Shown piece after piece: positions 7,459 to 15,029 of a stretch of 33,227 nucleotides of DNA. Each line of letters begins with the position of its first letter. Position 1 is the stretch's first letter. Source of the DNA: JAVBUP01 sp031555175. GTDB taxonomy: Bacteria > Bacillota_I > Bacilli_A > Erysipelotrichales > Coprobacillaceae. The notes beneath the pieces are model-generated. The model searched no databases and had not been told where the DNA came from. It saw only the letters and a list, made by a program, of their open reading frames with translations. The DNA lies in assembly GCA_031555175.1 (NCBI GenBank), contig JAVBUP010000038.1, forward strand, positions 1 to 33,227, given 5' to 3'. The translations under genes were made by a program, and so were the position numbers.

Positions 7459-7550
7459 ATTATATACCTCTCATGTTTATAAGTTAATTTTTCTTTAATA
7501 TTCTACTATAGTCATAATTCATAAACAATAAATATCATCATATCATTTAA

Positions 7551-8102
7551 TTAAATACTTGGTTTGATATTATTGTTAAGATCCTTAATGATTTTATCAA
7601 GTCTTTTTTTCTTTGTCTCATCTCTTTTAGCCTCATAATAATAACTAGCATAAGCTCTTTGTGCAGATAATGGCATAGCTAAATAATTGGTATAAGCTAG
7701 TTCAGAATTTTCAATTAATAATTTTAAATCACTAATAGCATTATTCTCAATATCCTTAGTACTTTTTTCCCACATACCATTAGACTTGGCTTCGTTAATA
7801 GCTACAAGACCAACTTCAGTCATAATATTACGCTTGATAAGATCTTCAACTAATTTCTTATTCTTAATTGACCAATTACTTTTTGTATTACGACGTGCAA
7901 AATACTTTTTATACTTTGTCCCATCTATACTTATAATTACCCCATCAATCCATCCAAAGCATAAAGCTTCTTCTAATGCTTCGTGAGAAGTTAAAGTTTT
8001 TGGCCCATTCTTTTTTCCGAATACTAAATATACTCCTGCAGAAGTATCATGATTTTTGATTAACCATTCACGAAATTCTTCTCTATTTTCAAAAGTAAGC
8101 AT
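7551..8102 (-). CDS. YdeI/OmpD-associated (OmdA) family protein
   Basis: 183 aa. Family hallmarks: an N-terminal FENREEFREWLIKNH with GVYLVFGKKN, then ALCFGWIDG, a KYFARRN.KSNWS motif, and a C-terminal region rich in Lys/Arg (YYEAKRDETKKKRLDKI). Members are annotated as bacteriocin-protection or OmpD-associated proteins, but the biochemistry is unclear. The ATG at 8102 was chosen because AGGAG lies nine bases upstream; the earlier in-frame ATG at 8111 touches that site. It lies downstream of the TetR gene in the same direction but separated by a terminator, so it is probably transcribed alone. Confidence 0.8.
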   Translation of the reverse strand: MLTFENREEFREWLIKNHDTSAGVYLVFGKKNGPKTLTSHEALEEALCFGWIDGVIISIDGTKYKKYFARRNTKSNWSIKNKKLVEDLIKRNIMTEVGLVAINEAKSNGMWEKSTKDIENNAISDLKLLIENSELAYTNYLAMPLSAQRAYASYYYEAKRDETKKKRLDKIIKDLNNNIKPSI

Positions 8103-8130
8103 AAGAATCATCTCCTATGCCTATTATAAC

Positions 8131-8156
8131 AAAAAACTCGATACATTGTATCGAGT
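8131..8156 (-). terminator. Terminator of the TetR-family regulator gene
   Basis: A 9-bp perfect stem (ACTCGATAC / GTATCGAGT) with a 3-base loop, followed on the minus strand by a T-run. It lies about 52 bp past the TetR stop. Confidence 0.85.
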
Positions 8157-8207
8157 AATTATTGAAACGGCACGTATGTTAGAGGGGTTTACAAATATTA
8201 CGTAGCT

Positions 8208-8813
8208 TTAGATTTTTTTAACCTTGCTTGTTATTTTCCCAGACTTTTGAAGAATGGATTCTGTTGAATATCGATAATTGGCAAATGCCTCCTTTAAAAA
8301 ATCAGGAGTTCTTTCATATAAATGTTGATTCAATTCTTCGATAGTTATGTCATATCCAAACAACCATTCTCGAAACATCCCAATAGTGCCATTCACATGA
8401 TACTTTACTGCAAAAAGTTGATCAGATGTAAGTTCTTCTCCTGTTGTCTTCATGATTGCTTCTTTTGAAATCTGGAGATTAAATGACAGTACATAGCTAG
8501 TAATAGAGTTTTGTGATTGATCTGAAAAGACTTTTTTATAAAAAGATTTTCGTTTCTCCATTTGTTTTGTTACTGCGTTTAGAGCATCAGTGGTATAGCT
8601 AGGACTCTTGTCTCCAACAATTTCTGCAAAGTCCTGTAGGAAAATCCAAGCTACTAGTTCATACTTGTCATTAAAATAATAATAAAATGTTGGAGGAACT
8701 GCCCCACATAGTTCGCAGAGTTTTGAAACTCTAATCTTATCCAATGGAGTAGTTTGCAACATATATTCCAGTTGTTGGGCGAACATAATTTTTGTACGGT
8801 CTTTCATTTGCAT
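8208..8813 (-). CDS. TetR/AcrR-family transcriptional regulator
   Basis: 201 aa, normal for TetR. The N-terminal helix-turn-helix spans about residues 5-50 (KIMFAQQLEYML, IRVSKLCELCGAVPPTFYYYFNDKYELVAWIF), with the typical 'FYYYF..K.EL' end of the recognition helix. The C-terminal helical domain resembles the TetR_C fold of DhaS-like regulators (REWLFGYDITIEELNQHL). The ligand is unknown. ATG start, with a good GGGAGG site upstream. Transcribed divergently from the flavodoxin-family gene across 131 bp that hold repeated TGCATTTTTAT sites, so it probably represses that gene and itself. Confidence 0.88.
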   Translation of the reverse strand: MQMKDRTKIMFAQQLEYMLQTTPLDKIRVSKLCELCGAVPPTFYYYFNDKYELVAWIFLQDFAEIVGDKSPSYTTDALNAVTKQMEKRKSFYKKVFSDQSQNSITSYVLSFNLQISKEAIMKTTGEELTSDQLFAVKYHVNGTIGMFREWLFGYDITIEELNQHLYERTPDFLKEAFANYRYSTESILQKSGKITSKVKKI

Positions 8814-8843
8814 ATGAATTACCTCCCTAGTATATTATAATAT

Positions 8844-8883
8844 TGCATTTTTATAAGAAAATCAAACAAAAATGCATTTTTAT
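8844..8883. promoter_or_regulatory. Candidate TetR operator between divergent genes
   Basis: TGCATTTTTAT occurs twice as a direct repeat (8844-8854 and 8873-8883). The second copy is the right half of a perfect 14-bp palindrome AAAAATGCATTTTT (8868-8881). The site lies between the divergent starts at 8813 and 8945. A TATAAT for the flavodoxin-family gene is near 8903-8909. Confidence 0.45.
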
Positions 8884-8944
8884 TTAAAGACAAAAGATAA
8901 TTATTAGCTATAATTTTATTATAATTAAAAAGGAGAATAATCAC

Positions 8945-9583
8945 ATGAAAACAATTTTGATTAACGCAAGTCCAAGGAAAAACTGGAATACTGGAAAGTT
9001 AATGAAGGAAGCAATGAAAGGAGCAGTAGCTGCGGGGGCTGAAGTAGAATATATAGACCTATATGATTTACATTTTAGTGGTTGCATGAGTTGTATGGCT
9101 TGTAAAGCCAAAGGTGCTAAAAAAGCTAAATGTTTTTGGAAAGATAATCTGTCTCCTGTCATCAGCAACATCCTTGAGGCAGACAACTTAATCATTGGTT
9201 CGCCCATTTACTTTGGTGAGCCGACTGCACACTACCGAGCATTATTAGAACGATTACTATTCTGCACATTGAGTTATGATGGGGATTTTTCTGCATTTGA
9301 TGGAAAAGTGAATGTTGGCATCATATACACAATGAATGGAACAATGGAAGATTATGAAAACAGTATGAAGCCTAATCTTTCAGTTCATGAAGGTGCCATG
9401 AGTATGTTCCTACATGGAAGTGTCAGAGTCCTTCCTTCTTATGATACGCTACAGGTATCTGATTATAGCAAGTATCTTATGAATGGTTTTGATGAAGAGG
9501 CTAAAAAGAAAAATCATCAGAATCAATTTCCGATAGATTTGAAAGTTGCTTTTGATATGGGATTTGAAATGAACAAGATTTAG
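8945..9583 (+). CDS. Flavodoxin-family NAD(P)H-dependent oxidoreductase
   Basis: 212 aa flavodoxin-like fold of the iron-sulfur flavoprotein/FMN-reductase group. The N-terminal FMN phosphate loop is INASPRKNWNTGKLM. A Cys-rich stretch (CMSCMACKAKGAKKAKC, about 39-55) resembles the compact CxxCxxC cluster motif of Isf-type proteins. LIIGSPIYFGEPTAHYRALLERL is the typical second flavin-contact region. It likely reduces quinones, nitro-compounds or similar electrophiles, in a dimeric cytoplasmic form. AAAGGAG lies about nine bases upstream of the ATG. The divergent TetR gene suggests induction by a toxic substrate. Monocistronic, ends in a terminator. Confidence 0.82.
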   Translation: MKTILINASPRKNWNTGKLMKEAMKGAVAAGAEVEYIDLYDLHFSGCMSCMACKAKGAKKAKCFWKDNLSPVISNILEADNLIIGSPIYFGEPTAHYRALLERLLFCTLSYDGDFSAFDGKVNVGIIYTMNGTMEDYENSMKPNLSVHEGAMSMFLHGSVRVLPSYDTLQVSDYSKYLMNGFDEEAKKKNHQNQFPIDLKVAFDMGFEMNKI

Positions 9584-9609
9584 AGAATTTCAAACTTATA
9601 AACGTCTAA

Positions 9610-9631
9610 AGAGTCCATTAGGATTCTTTTT
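9610..9631 (+). terminator. Terminator of the flavodoxin-family gene
   Basis: A 7-bp stem (AGAGTCC / GGATTCT, one G-U pair) with an ATTA loop, followed by TTTT. Confidence 0.7.
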
Positions 9632-9643
9632 AATTTTAAGCAA

Positions 9644-9668
9644 TAAAAAAAGTGTGAATTAACACACT
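9644..9668 (-). terminator. Terminator of tRNA-Trp
   Basis: A 6-bp stem (AGTGTG / CACACT) followed on the minus strand by seven T, 11 bp after the 3' end of the tRNA. Confidence 0.75.
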
Positions 9669-9679
9669 AACTATCAACA

Positions 9680-9753
9680 TGGCAGGGGCGGCAGGAATCG
9701 AACCCGCAGCAGCGGTTTTGGAGACCGTTATATTACCACTATACTACGCCCCT
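9680..9753 (-). tRNA. tRNA-Trp (anticodon CCA)
   Basis: 74 nt including an encoded CCA end. The acceptor stem is AGGGGCG / CGCCCCT with discriminator G. The anticodon loop CTCCAAA has anticodon CCA, and the T-arm is GCGGG-TTCGATT-CCTGC. The bottom of the anticodon stem has an A-C mismatch. The CCA anticodon reads UGG only, in line with TGA being a stop codon throughout the window. Expressed from its own consensus promoter and closed by its own terminator. Confidence 0.95.
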
Positions 9754-9771
9754 ATTTATGTTTGCCATATT

Positions 9772-9800
9772 AGAATACCGTAAATGTAGAGTTTTGTCAA
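9772..9800 (-). promoter_or_regulatory. Promoter of tRNA-Trp
   Basis: On the minus strand: a perfect TTGACA (9800-9795), 17 bp, TATTCT (9777-9772). It lies 18 bp upstream of the tRNA 5' end, giving a very short leader. Confidence 0.85.
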
Positions 9801-9914
9801 TGGCTTTATTAGTACATAAACTATAATAGTTTATTCCTAGGTAAAGCTTTTGTTTTATACTTGATTTAGTAAATATGCTAGAATAGTATATATTGATAAA
9901 TAGGGGGAGTTATA

Positions 9915-10751
9915 GTGAAAAGGAGAATTGTGATGTCAATTATATTACTAATAATTGCTTGTGCATGTTTAATTAATTATTTGTTATTTAGAAGTATAGA
10001 ATTGACTACTTATTCACTTCGTATAGATAATTTACCTAGTGAATTTTCCGGTTTTAAAATTCTCCAAATTACTGATCTACATAATAAGCAGTTCACTGGA
10101 TATAATGATAATTTAACTGCTACGATTAATGGGGTAAAGCCAGATATTATTGTGATAACTGGTGATATGATATCACGCTCAGATGATGATTTTAGCGATA
10201 CATTGACTTACATTAGTCAATTAGATTATCCTATCTATTATATATTAGGGAATCATGAACTTGATAAAGTAAATAAAGATCAAGACTTAATGAGCACTTA
10301 TTTTGAATTATGTGAGGGGCTTGGAATCAATGTCTTACGTAATGACTTTATAGCGATAGAGAAAGGAGATCAAAGTATTAATCTATATGGTTTAGAAATT
10401 CCAAGAGTGAATTATACAAGATTCAAAAGTTATAGTAAAACAAACCTCATACTTCCAGAAAGTTTTAAAAACATCGATAAAGATGCAGTAAACATTCTTT
10501 TAGCTCATAACCCCGCTTATTTCCAAGATTATGCTGATATAGGATATGATGTTATACTATCTGGACATGTTCATGGTGGTGGAGTGCGTTTACCAATAGT
10601 GGGTGGAGTATTTTCTTCAGATATGACATTATTTCCAAAGTATGATGCTGGTAAGTTTATAAAGCAAAATTCTACGCTTATTGTTTCTCGTGGTTTAGGT
10701 GGCTTTAGGTTCTTCAATAGACCTGAGATTACAGTTACTATATTAATATAG
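9915..10751 (+). CDS. Membrane-anchored metallophosphoesterase (YkuE/YaeI-like)
   Basis: 278 aa. An N-terminal basic MKRR and one hydrophobic segment (IVMSIILLIIACACLINYLL) form a signal anchor. The calcineurin-like phosphoesterase domain carries all metal motifs: TDLHN, ITGDM, GNHE, LLAHNP and SGHVHGGG. These bind two metal ions for phosphoester hydrolysis on the outer membrane face. Relatives include UDP-diacylglucosamine or phospholipid-type phosphatases; the substrate here is unknown. Start: GTG at 9915 follows GGGGGAG by six to seven bases, and an in-frame ATG at 9933 follows AAGGAG by seven, so both are possible. The GTG keeps the positive N-terminus and is preferred. Confidence 0.87.
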   Translation: MKRRIVMSIILLIIACACLINYLLFRSIELTTYSLRIDNLPSEFSGFKILQITDLHNKQFTGYNDNLTATINGVKPDIIVITGDMISRSDDDFSDTLTYISQLDYPIYYILGNHELDKVNKDQDLMSTYFELCEGLGINVLRNDFIAIEKGDQSINLYGLEIPRVNYTRFKSYSKTNLILPESFKNIDKDAVNILLAHNPAYFQDYADIGYDVILSGHVHGGGVRLPIVGGVFSSDMTLFPKYDAGKFIKQNSTLIVSRGLGGFRFFNRPEITVTILI

Positions 10752-10805
10752 CTAAGTAATTGCTTTATGGTATATAATATAAATAAATATTATAGGAGGT
10801 AGAAT

Positions 10806-11270
10806 ATGGCTAAAGCAGAGTGGTATGAAGGTATTAATGGGGTAGCAGAGCATTTAGTTTATCTGAATAGTAAAGCTAAGGAATTAGAGAAGTTACTAAA
10901 TAAAGAGAAGACAATGATTATCCGTGGAGCAGCTGGTAGAAAATCTCCACTAGGTGGTAGAGCTAAAGTAAATGATATTGTCTATTTCGTTGAAACTGGT
11001 GGAGATTTAATGGTATCTTATAAAGGTATAATCTCTCAAGTACTTGAAAGTGAAAAAATGACTCCTGAAGAGTCAATAGAGTTTATCCATAAATATGAAA
11101 AAGAATTAAACTTATCTAAAGATCAATATGAAAGATGGGCTGGTAAGAAATACTTAGCAGTTTATGAAATATCTAATATTGAAAGTATAGAGTCATTTAA
11201 ATATCGCAGGGATAATAATATGGATGATTGGATTATCACTGATGATATTAATAAAGTAAAGGAAGATTAA
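10806..11270 (+). CDS. Unknown protein, possible PUA-like (EVE/ASCH) fold
   Basis: 154 aa, with AGGAGGT just upstream of the ATG. The central part (GGRAKVNDIVYFVETGGD.. YKGIISQVLES) and the C-terminal YLAVYEISNIESIESFKYRR..DDWI recall the beta-barrel strand order of EVE/ASCH domains, which bind modified bases or RNA. This is a weak resemblance only. Charged, no membrane segment, cytoplasmic. The next gene begins one base after its stop, so the two are co-transcribed. It starts 54 bp after the phosphoesterase with no clear terminator between, so it could share that transcript. Confidence 0.6.
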   Translation: MAKAEWYEGINGVAEHLVYLNSKAKELEKLLNKEKTMIIRGAAGRKSPLGGRAKVNDIVYFVETGGDLMVSYKGIISQVLESEKMTPEESIEFIHKYEKELNLSKDQYERWAGKKYLAVYEISNIESIESFKYRRDNNMDDWIITDDINKVKED

Positions 11271-11271
11271 A

Positions 11272-11520
11272 ATGGAATCTAAAAGAGTTAAATATATTAA
11301 GATAGTTTATAGAGCTATAACAATTATATCTTTTGTAGTTGGTATAATGTTTAGCTATTTGATAGCAGAGCTAGATGACGCTCCAGGAGTAATTATTATT
11401 GGAACATCTATATCTTTAGTATTTTCTGCTATTGTATATGGTATTGGAGAGTTAGTTGTTGAAAATATTAATAAGAATATAATACTCAATAATATCTATA
11501 ATAAATTAAATAACAAGTAA
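11272..11520 (+). CDS. Small two-helix membrane protein, unknown
   Basis: 82 aa. Two hydrophobic helices (AITIISFVVGIMFSYLIAEL and GVIIIGTSISLVFSAIVYGI) are joined by a short acidic loop. The C-terminus is hydrophilic and Asn-rich. The ribosome site AAGGAAG lies within the end of the preceding gene, and the ATG follows its stop after one base, which suggests coupled translation. The stop codon runs straight into the operon terminator. No family recognised. Confidence 0.6.
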   Translation: MESKRVKYIKIVYRAITIISFVVGIMFSYLIAELDDAPGVIIIGTSISLVFSAIVYGIGELVVENINKNIILNNIYNKLNNK

Positions 11521-11551
11521 AATACTGGATCGATTTGAGCCAGTATTTTTT
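11519..11551 (+). terminator. Terminator of the 10806-11520 operon
   Basis: An 8-bp stem (AATACTGG / CCAGTATT) with an 11-base loop, followed by four T. Confidence 0.85.
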
Positions 11552-11567
11552 GATTATAAATATTAAA

Positions 11568-12740
11568 TTATTCGTGCTCACAAATTTGGTTGATTCCAGA
11601 AATAAAGCGGGCGACACCATCTTTTAATCTTTCCATGGGGCACGCAATATTCATGCGAATGAAATGCTTGCCATTACCTCCATATACTGTGCCACCAGAT
11701 ACAAATAAACCTGTTAATTCTCTTAGCTTATTGGTAAGAACAATACTATCGTAGCTTATACTTGAACAATCAATCCATAATAAATAAGTTGCTTGTGAAA
11801 AGACAACATGTAAACTTGGAAGGTTATTCTTTAATGTATTTATTACATACGCTTTGTTGTTTTCAATGTATTCACATAGCTCTGCTAACCATTGTTCGCC
11901 TTTATCGAAGGCAGCTATAGCGGCTGCTTGGGCAAAACTATTAGGTTCAGCTACTTCATCGGTATTAATACCACGATTTACTTTAGCGCGAAGTACTGGA
12001 TTTGGTACAACGATACAAGAAATTTGTAATCCAGCCATGTTAAATGCCTTTGTTGGAGCAATACAAGTAATGCTATTCATTTTATTAACTTCCAAAACAC
12101 TGGCAAAGGGAGTATATTTTTGATTTGGAGCTACAATATCACAATGAATTTCATCGGCGACTACAATAACATTATGTTTAGCGCAAAGCTCCCCAATTCT
12201 ACTTAAAGTTTCTTTATCCCATATTTTACCAATCGGATTATGTGGATTACATAAAATCATAAGTGTTGTTTGTGATAGGGCTAGTTTTGCTTCCAAATCT
12301 GCATAGTCGATGCGGTATTCACCATTTTCATAAACAAGATCACTGGACAAGATATTACGTCCATTATTAATGATAGAGTTATAAAACATATTATATACCG
12401 GAGCTTGTACTAAGACGTTTTCTCCAACTGTAGTCATTTTTCTAACAATTGATGAGATAGCAGGCACTATTCCTGTACAAAACATCATCCATTCTGTACT
12501 CATATCAAAATTATGACGACGTTTCCACCACTGTTGAATACTCTCATAAAATTTTTCATCAATATCATTATATCCAAAGATTTTATGATCAACTCTTTGG
12601 TGTAGTGCCTCGATAATTTCAGGAGCACATTCAAAATCCATATCTGCAATCCACATTGGCAATTCATCTTCTTTGATATTCCATTTTGTAGAATTGGTAT
12701 CAAAACGATTTGTTAATTTAGAAAAATCATAATTACTCAT
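11568..12740 (-). CDS. patB: MalY/PatB family cystathionine beta-lyase (PLP aminotransferase fold)
   Basis: 390 aa, usual length. The PLP-binding lysine is K231 in CIAPTKAFNMAGLQ. NPHNPIGKIW (165-174) and VADEIHCDI (195-202) are the class I/II aminotransferase cofactor motifs, and PMWIADMDF near residue 28 is the MalY/PatB signature. The expected reaction is C-S beta-elimination of cystathionine or cysteine conjugates, giving pyruvate, ammonia and a thiol. Its start follows AAAGGAG and lies 12 bp after the DUF3737 gene, whose stop overlaps the ribosome site. It is therefore the last gene of a three-gene operon opposite a LysR regulator. Confidence 0.9.
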   Translation of the reverse strand: MSNYDFSKLTNRFDTNSTKWNIKEDELPMWIADMDFECAPEIIEALHQRVDHKIFGYNDIDEKFYESIQQWWKRRHNFDMSTEWMMFCTGIVPAISSIVRKMTTVGENVLVQAPVYNMFYNSIINNGRNILSSDLVYENGEYRIDYADLEAKLALSQTTLMILCNPHNPIGKIWDKETLSRIGELCAKHNVIVVADEIHCDIVAPNQKYTPFASVLEVNKMNSITCIAPTKAFNMAGLQISCIVVPNPVLRAKVNRGINTDEVAEPNSFAQAAAIAAFDKGEQWLAELCEYIENNKAYVINTLKNNLPSLHVVFSQATYLLWIDCSSISYDSIVLTNKLRELTGLFVSGGTVYGGNGKHFIRMNIACPMERLKDGVARFISGINQICEHE

Positions 12741-12752
12741 AAACTTTCTCCT

Positions 12753-13634
12753 TTATGCTGTATATGTTTCACAAAGTGATATTGGTGTGACTGTATCATT
12801 TGTGGTAATGATTGTTGTAAGGCTTGGATCTATTTTAGTTTCATCCATAATTAATTCACCAATACTGATCGCTTGAATTGTGCCAGAACTAGGATTCATC
12901 ACACTGTCAATATGTGATGTTATTGTAGCTTCTACGGTAGAATATTCAAATGCCAATGTTGTATTAATTAATTTACAATTTATCATCTTTAGATTTTCAA
13001 TATAACATAAACCTTGATTACTTTCTATAACACAATTAATAAAAGTAATGTTTTTTGAATTCCAACCTAGGTATTCACCAATAATTGTTGAATCTCTTAC
13101 AATAACATTCTCGCAGTTCCAAAATGCATCTTTTGAGACCAAACGAGAATTGCTAACTTCAATATTTTTACAGCCATCAAAACAGTAATTACCTGTTAAG
13201 TTTAATGAGTTTATTTTAATATCATTACTATCTAACCCAAAATAATCGCCTCGAGTACTCACATGGTTTAAGATTATATTTTGGCAATTCCAAAATGATT
13301 CTAGTGCATGGGGCATATCAACGCGGATTAACGTTATATTACTCGCTCTTCTGAATGTCTTTGGAGCCTCAATGATACTATCCCTAACTTCAATATTGTG
13401 TGTATACCAGATACCTGATCTCGCAGAATCTACTAAGGTAGAATTCGTGACAAGAACATTATTACAATACCATAATGGATATTTCCATTTGAATGTTGTT
13501 TGGTTAATGTCTAGATTATTACTTTCCTTTAATGGTGATTCACCATCTGCAAAGACACAATCCTCAATTCTCAATCCATTACTTTTAAAAAGTGCTCTTT
13601 CACCGCTTAAAAACATTTGCTTCACTAATTTCAT
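12753..13634 (-). CDS. DUF3737 family protein (right-handed beta-helix)
   Basis: 293 aa. Repeats of about 20 residues with alternating Asn/Ile/Val and 'FWNCxNI', 'FDGCKNIEV', 'FWNCENVIV', 'GWNSKNITF' units form the ladder of a pectate-lyase-like beta-helix. The N-terminal MKLVKQMFLSGERALF and the KWKYPLWYCNN and GIWYTHNIEV blocks are typical of DUF3737. No signal peptide, so cytoplasmic. The ATG at 13634 was chosen because GAGGAAA precedes it; the in-frame ATG at 13652 has no ribosome site. Middle gene of the operon with patB. Biochemical role unknown. Confidence 0.85.
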   Translation of the reverse strand: MKLVKQMFLSGERALFKSNGLRIEDCVFADGESPLKESNNLDINQTTFKWKYPLWYCNNVLVTNSTLVDSARSGIWYTHNIEVRDSIIEAPKTFRRASNITLIRVDMPHALESFWNCQNIILNHVSTRGDYFGLDSNDIKINSLNLTGNYCFDGCKNIEVSNSRLVSKDAFWNCENVIVRDSTIIGEYLGWNSKNITFINCVIESNQGLCYIENLKMINCKLINTTLAFEYSTVEATITSHIDSVMNPSSGTIQAISIGELIMDETKIDPSLTTIITTNDTVTPISLCETYTA

Positions 13635-13666
13635 TATTATTTCCTCTTTCATATATAATATATTTA

Positions 13667-13888
13667 TTACTTTTCCAATTTCAATTTATTGATAAGATAA
13701 TCTAAGCGATCTACTTTTTGTTGGATGGTATGAAGATCCTGAAGTATATCACATCTCTGACATTTTAATAATGAAATCTGTCTATTTACATCATTTTCAT
13801 TGGTATAATGTAAAAACTCAGAGATTTGTTTTTTATTGCATCCACAGTCTTCTAGATTTTTTACTATGTTATCCAATTTACCTACCAT
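13667..13888 (-). CDS. Small coiled-coil protein, unknown
   Basis: 73 aa. The N-terminal half has helical segments with a CGCNKKQISEFLHY motif, which resembles a short helix-turn-helix or MerR-like start. The C-terminal half (CDILQDLHTIQQKVDRLDYLINKLK) has heptad leucines, typical of a dimerising coiled coil. RBS AGGTGAG lies about six bases before the ATG. First gene of the operon with DUF3737 and patB (about 32 bp to the next start), directly facing the LysR gene. It may be an accessory regulator; this rests on context only. Confidence 0.7.
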   Translation of the reverse strand: MVGKLDNIVKNLEDCGCNKKQISEFLHYTNENDVNRQISLLKCQRCDILQDLHTIQQKVDRLDYLINKLKLEK

Positions 13889-13900
13889 ATTATCTCACCT

Positions 13901-13916
13901 CATAAAATATTTTATG
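13901..13916. promoter_or_regulatory. 16-bp perfect palindrome upstream of the small coiled-coil gene
   Basis: CATAAAATATTTTATG is a perfect palindrome 12 bp upstream of the start at 13888, between the LysR-type site and the ribosome site. It could be a second operator or a hairpin in the leader RNA. Confidence 0.35.
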
Positions 13917-13958
13917 TTACAGAGTTAAAAATATCAAATACTTATAACAAATACATTG

Positions 13959-13993
13959 CTATGCTTGTAAAGCATAGAAACTAACGTTATAAT
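13959..13993 (+). promoter_or_regulatory. LysR-type operator overlapping the lysR promoter
   Basis: CTATGCTT-GTA-AAGCATAG (13959-13977) is a perfect 19-bp inverted repeat containing the T-N11-A signature of LysR-type regulators. A promoter TTGTAA (13965-13970), 17 bp, TATAAT (13988-13993) for the lysR gene overlaps it, so binding should repress lysR while acting on the divergent operon. Confidence 0.65.
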
Positions 13994-14008
13994 AAATATG
14001 GTGATAAT

Positions 14009-14890
14009 ATGGAATTACGTACATTAAGATATTTTTTGGCAATTGCACGAGAAGAAACAATTATTGGAGCTGCTAAGTTTTTGCATGTGACGCAGCCAAC
14101 GCTCTCTAGACAAATGAAAGAGTTAGAGGATGAGCTTGGTAAGCAATTGTTTATTAGAGGTAATAGAAAGATAATACTTACCGAAGAAGGAATGCTACTT
14201 AGGCATCGTGGAGAAGAAATAGTTAGTTTAGTTGATAAGACAGAAAGTGAAATCATGTTATCAGAGGAAAACATTAGTGGAGATATTTACATAGGTGGTG
14301 GAGAAACGCAAGCTATGAGTTATATAGCCAGCGCTATTCAAAAGTGTCGATCATATTATCCAAATATTCGCTTTCACTTCTTCAGTGGCAATGCACAAGA
14401 TGTTTCAGAGCGCTTAGAGAAAGGACTTATAGATTTTGGGGTAGTTATAGAGCCGGCGGATATTTCTAAATATGAATATATTAAGTTGCCAACTACTGAT
14501 ACATGGGGCTTGTTAATGCGCAAAGATGACGCATTAGCGCCATCTTTATCAATAAAAACAAATGATTTAATAAATCTACCACTTATATGCTCAAGCCAAG
14601 AAATGGTTAAAAATGAAATATCTGGATGGTTAGGAGAAAGATTTGAAAATTTACAAGTGGTATGCACATATAATCTTTTGTATAATGCTTCTATTCTTGT
14701 AGAGAATAGAATTGGTTATGCACTTTGTCTAGATCATATTATTAATACGAGTGGAGATAGTAATCTATGCTTTAGACCGCTGGAACCTAAATTAGAAGTT
14801 GGATTAACTCTTGTATGGAAGAAATATCAAATATTTTCAAAAGCAAGTCAGTTATTTCTGAATATTCTAAGAGAAGAATTCAGAAATTAA
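14009..14890 (+). CDS. LysR-family transcriptional regulator
   Basis: 293 aa. The N-terminal winged helix-turn-helix is textbook LysR: MELRTLRYFLAIAREETIIGAA, HVTQPTLSRQMKELEDELGKQLF, TEEG. The C-terminal periplasmic-binding-like effector domain (about 90-290) includes GDIYIGGGETQAMSYIA. Start ATG with a weak GGTGA site. It is divergent from the patB-DUF3737-small protein operon, which it most likely controls. A convergent radical SAM gene lay directly downstream before the IS3-family element inserted. Confidence 0.9.
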   Translation: MELRTLRYFLAIAREETIIGAAKFLHVTQPTLSRQMKELEDELGKQLFIRGNRKIILTEEGMLLRHRGEEIVSLVDKTESEIMLSEENISGDIYIGGGETQAMSYIASAIQKCRSYYPNIRFHFFSGNAQDVSERLEKGLIDFGVVIEPADISKYEYIKLPTTDTWGLLMRKDDALAPSLSIKTNDLINLPLICSSQEMVKNEISGWLGERFENLQVVCTYNLLYNASILVENRIGYALCLDHIINTSGDSNLCFRPLEPKLEVGLTLVWKKYQIFSKASQLFLNILREEFRN

Positions 14891-15029
14891 TAAGTGAAAT
14901 AACTACGATTATATTGAAATACTATAAGTAATCAGTATAGCTATATCTACATAAGAAAAGAGAAATAAATTCTGATGTGCTCCCAAAAAGTTAGACTTTT
15001 ATGAGAAACGATTATATCGCTTCTCTTTA

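Noticed and set aside
9680..9753. tRNA-Gly(TCC) reading of the anticodon loop
   Set aside because: Correct loop alignment is CT-CCA-AA, and the AGGGGCG acceptor stem is that of tRNA-Trp; no sign of UGA reassignment in the genes.
12500..12703. Antisense open frame inside the beta-lyase gene; similar frames opposite clpB, fic and the DUF2207 gene
   Set aside because: They have no ribosome sites and lie wholly within well-supported genes in other frames.
99..14972. Composite transposon between the two IS3-family copies
   Set aside because: The segment holds tRNA-Trp, an rRNA methyltransferase and other ordinary chromosomal genes, and the left copy is seen only in part; independent insertions are simpler.
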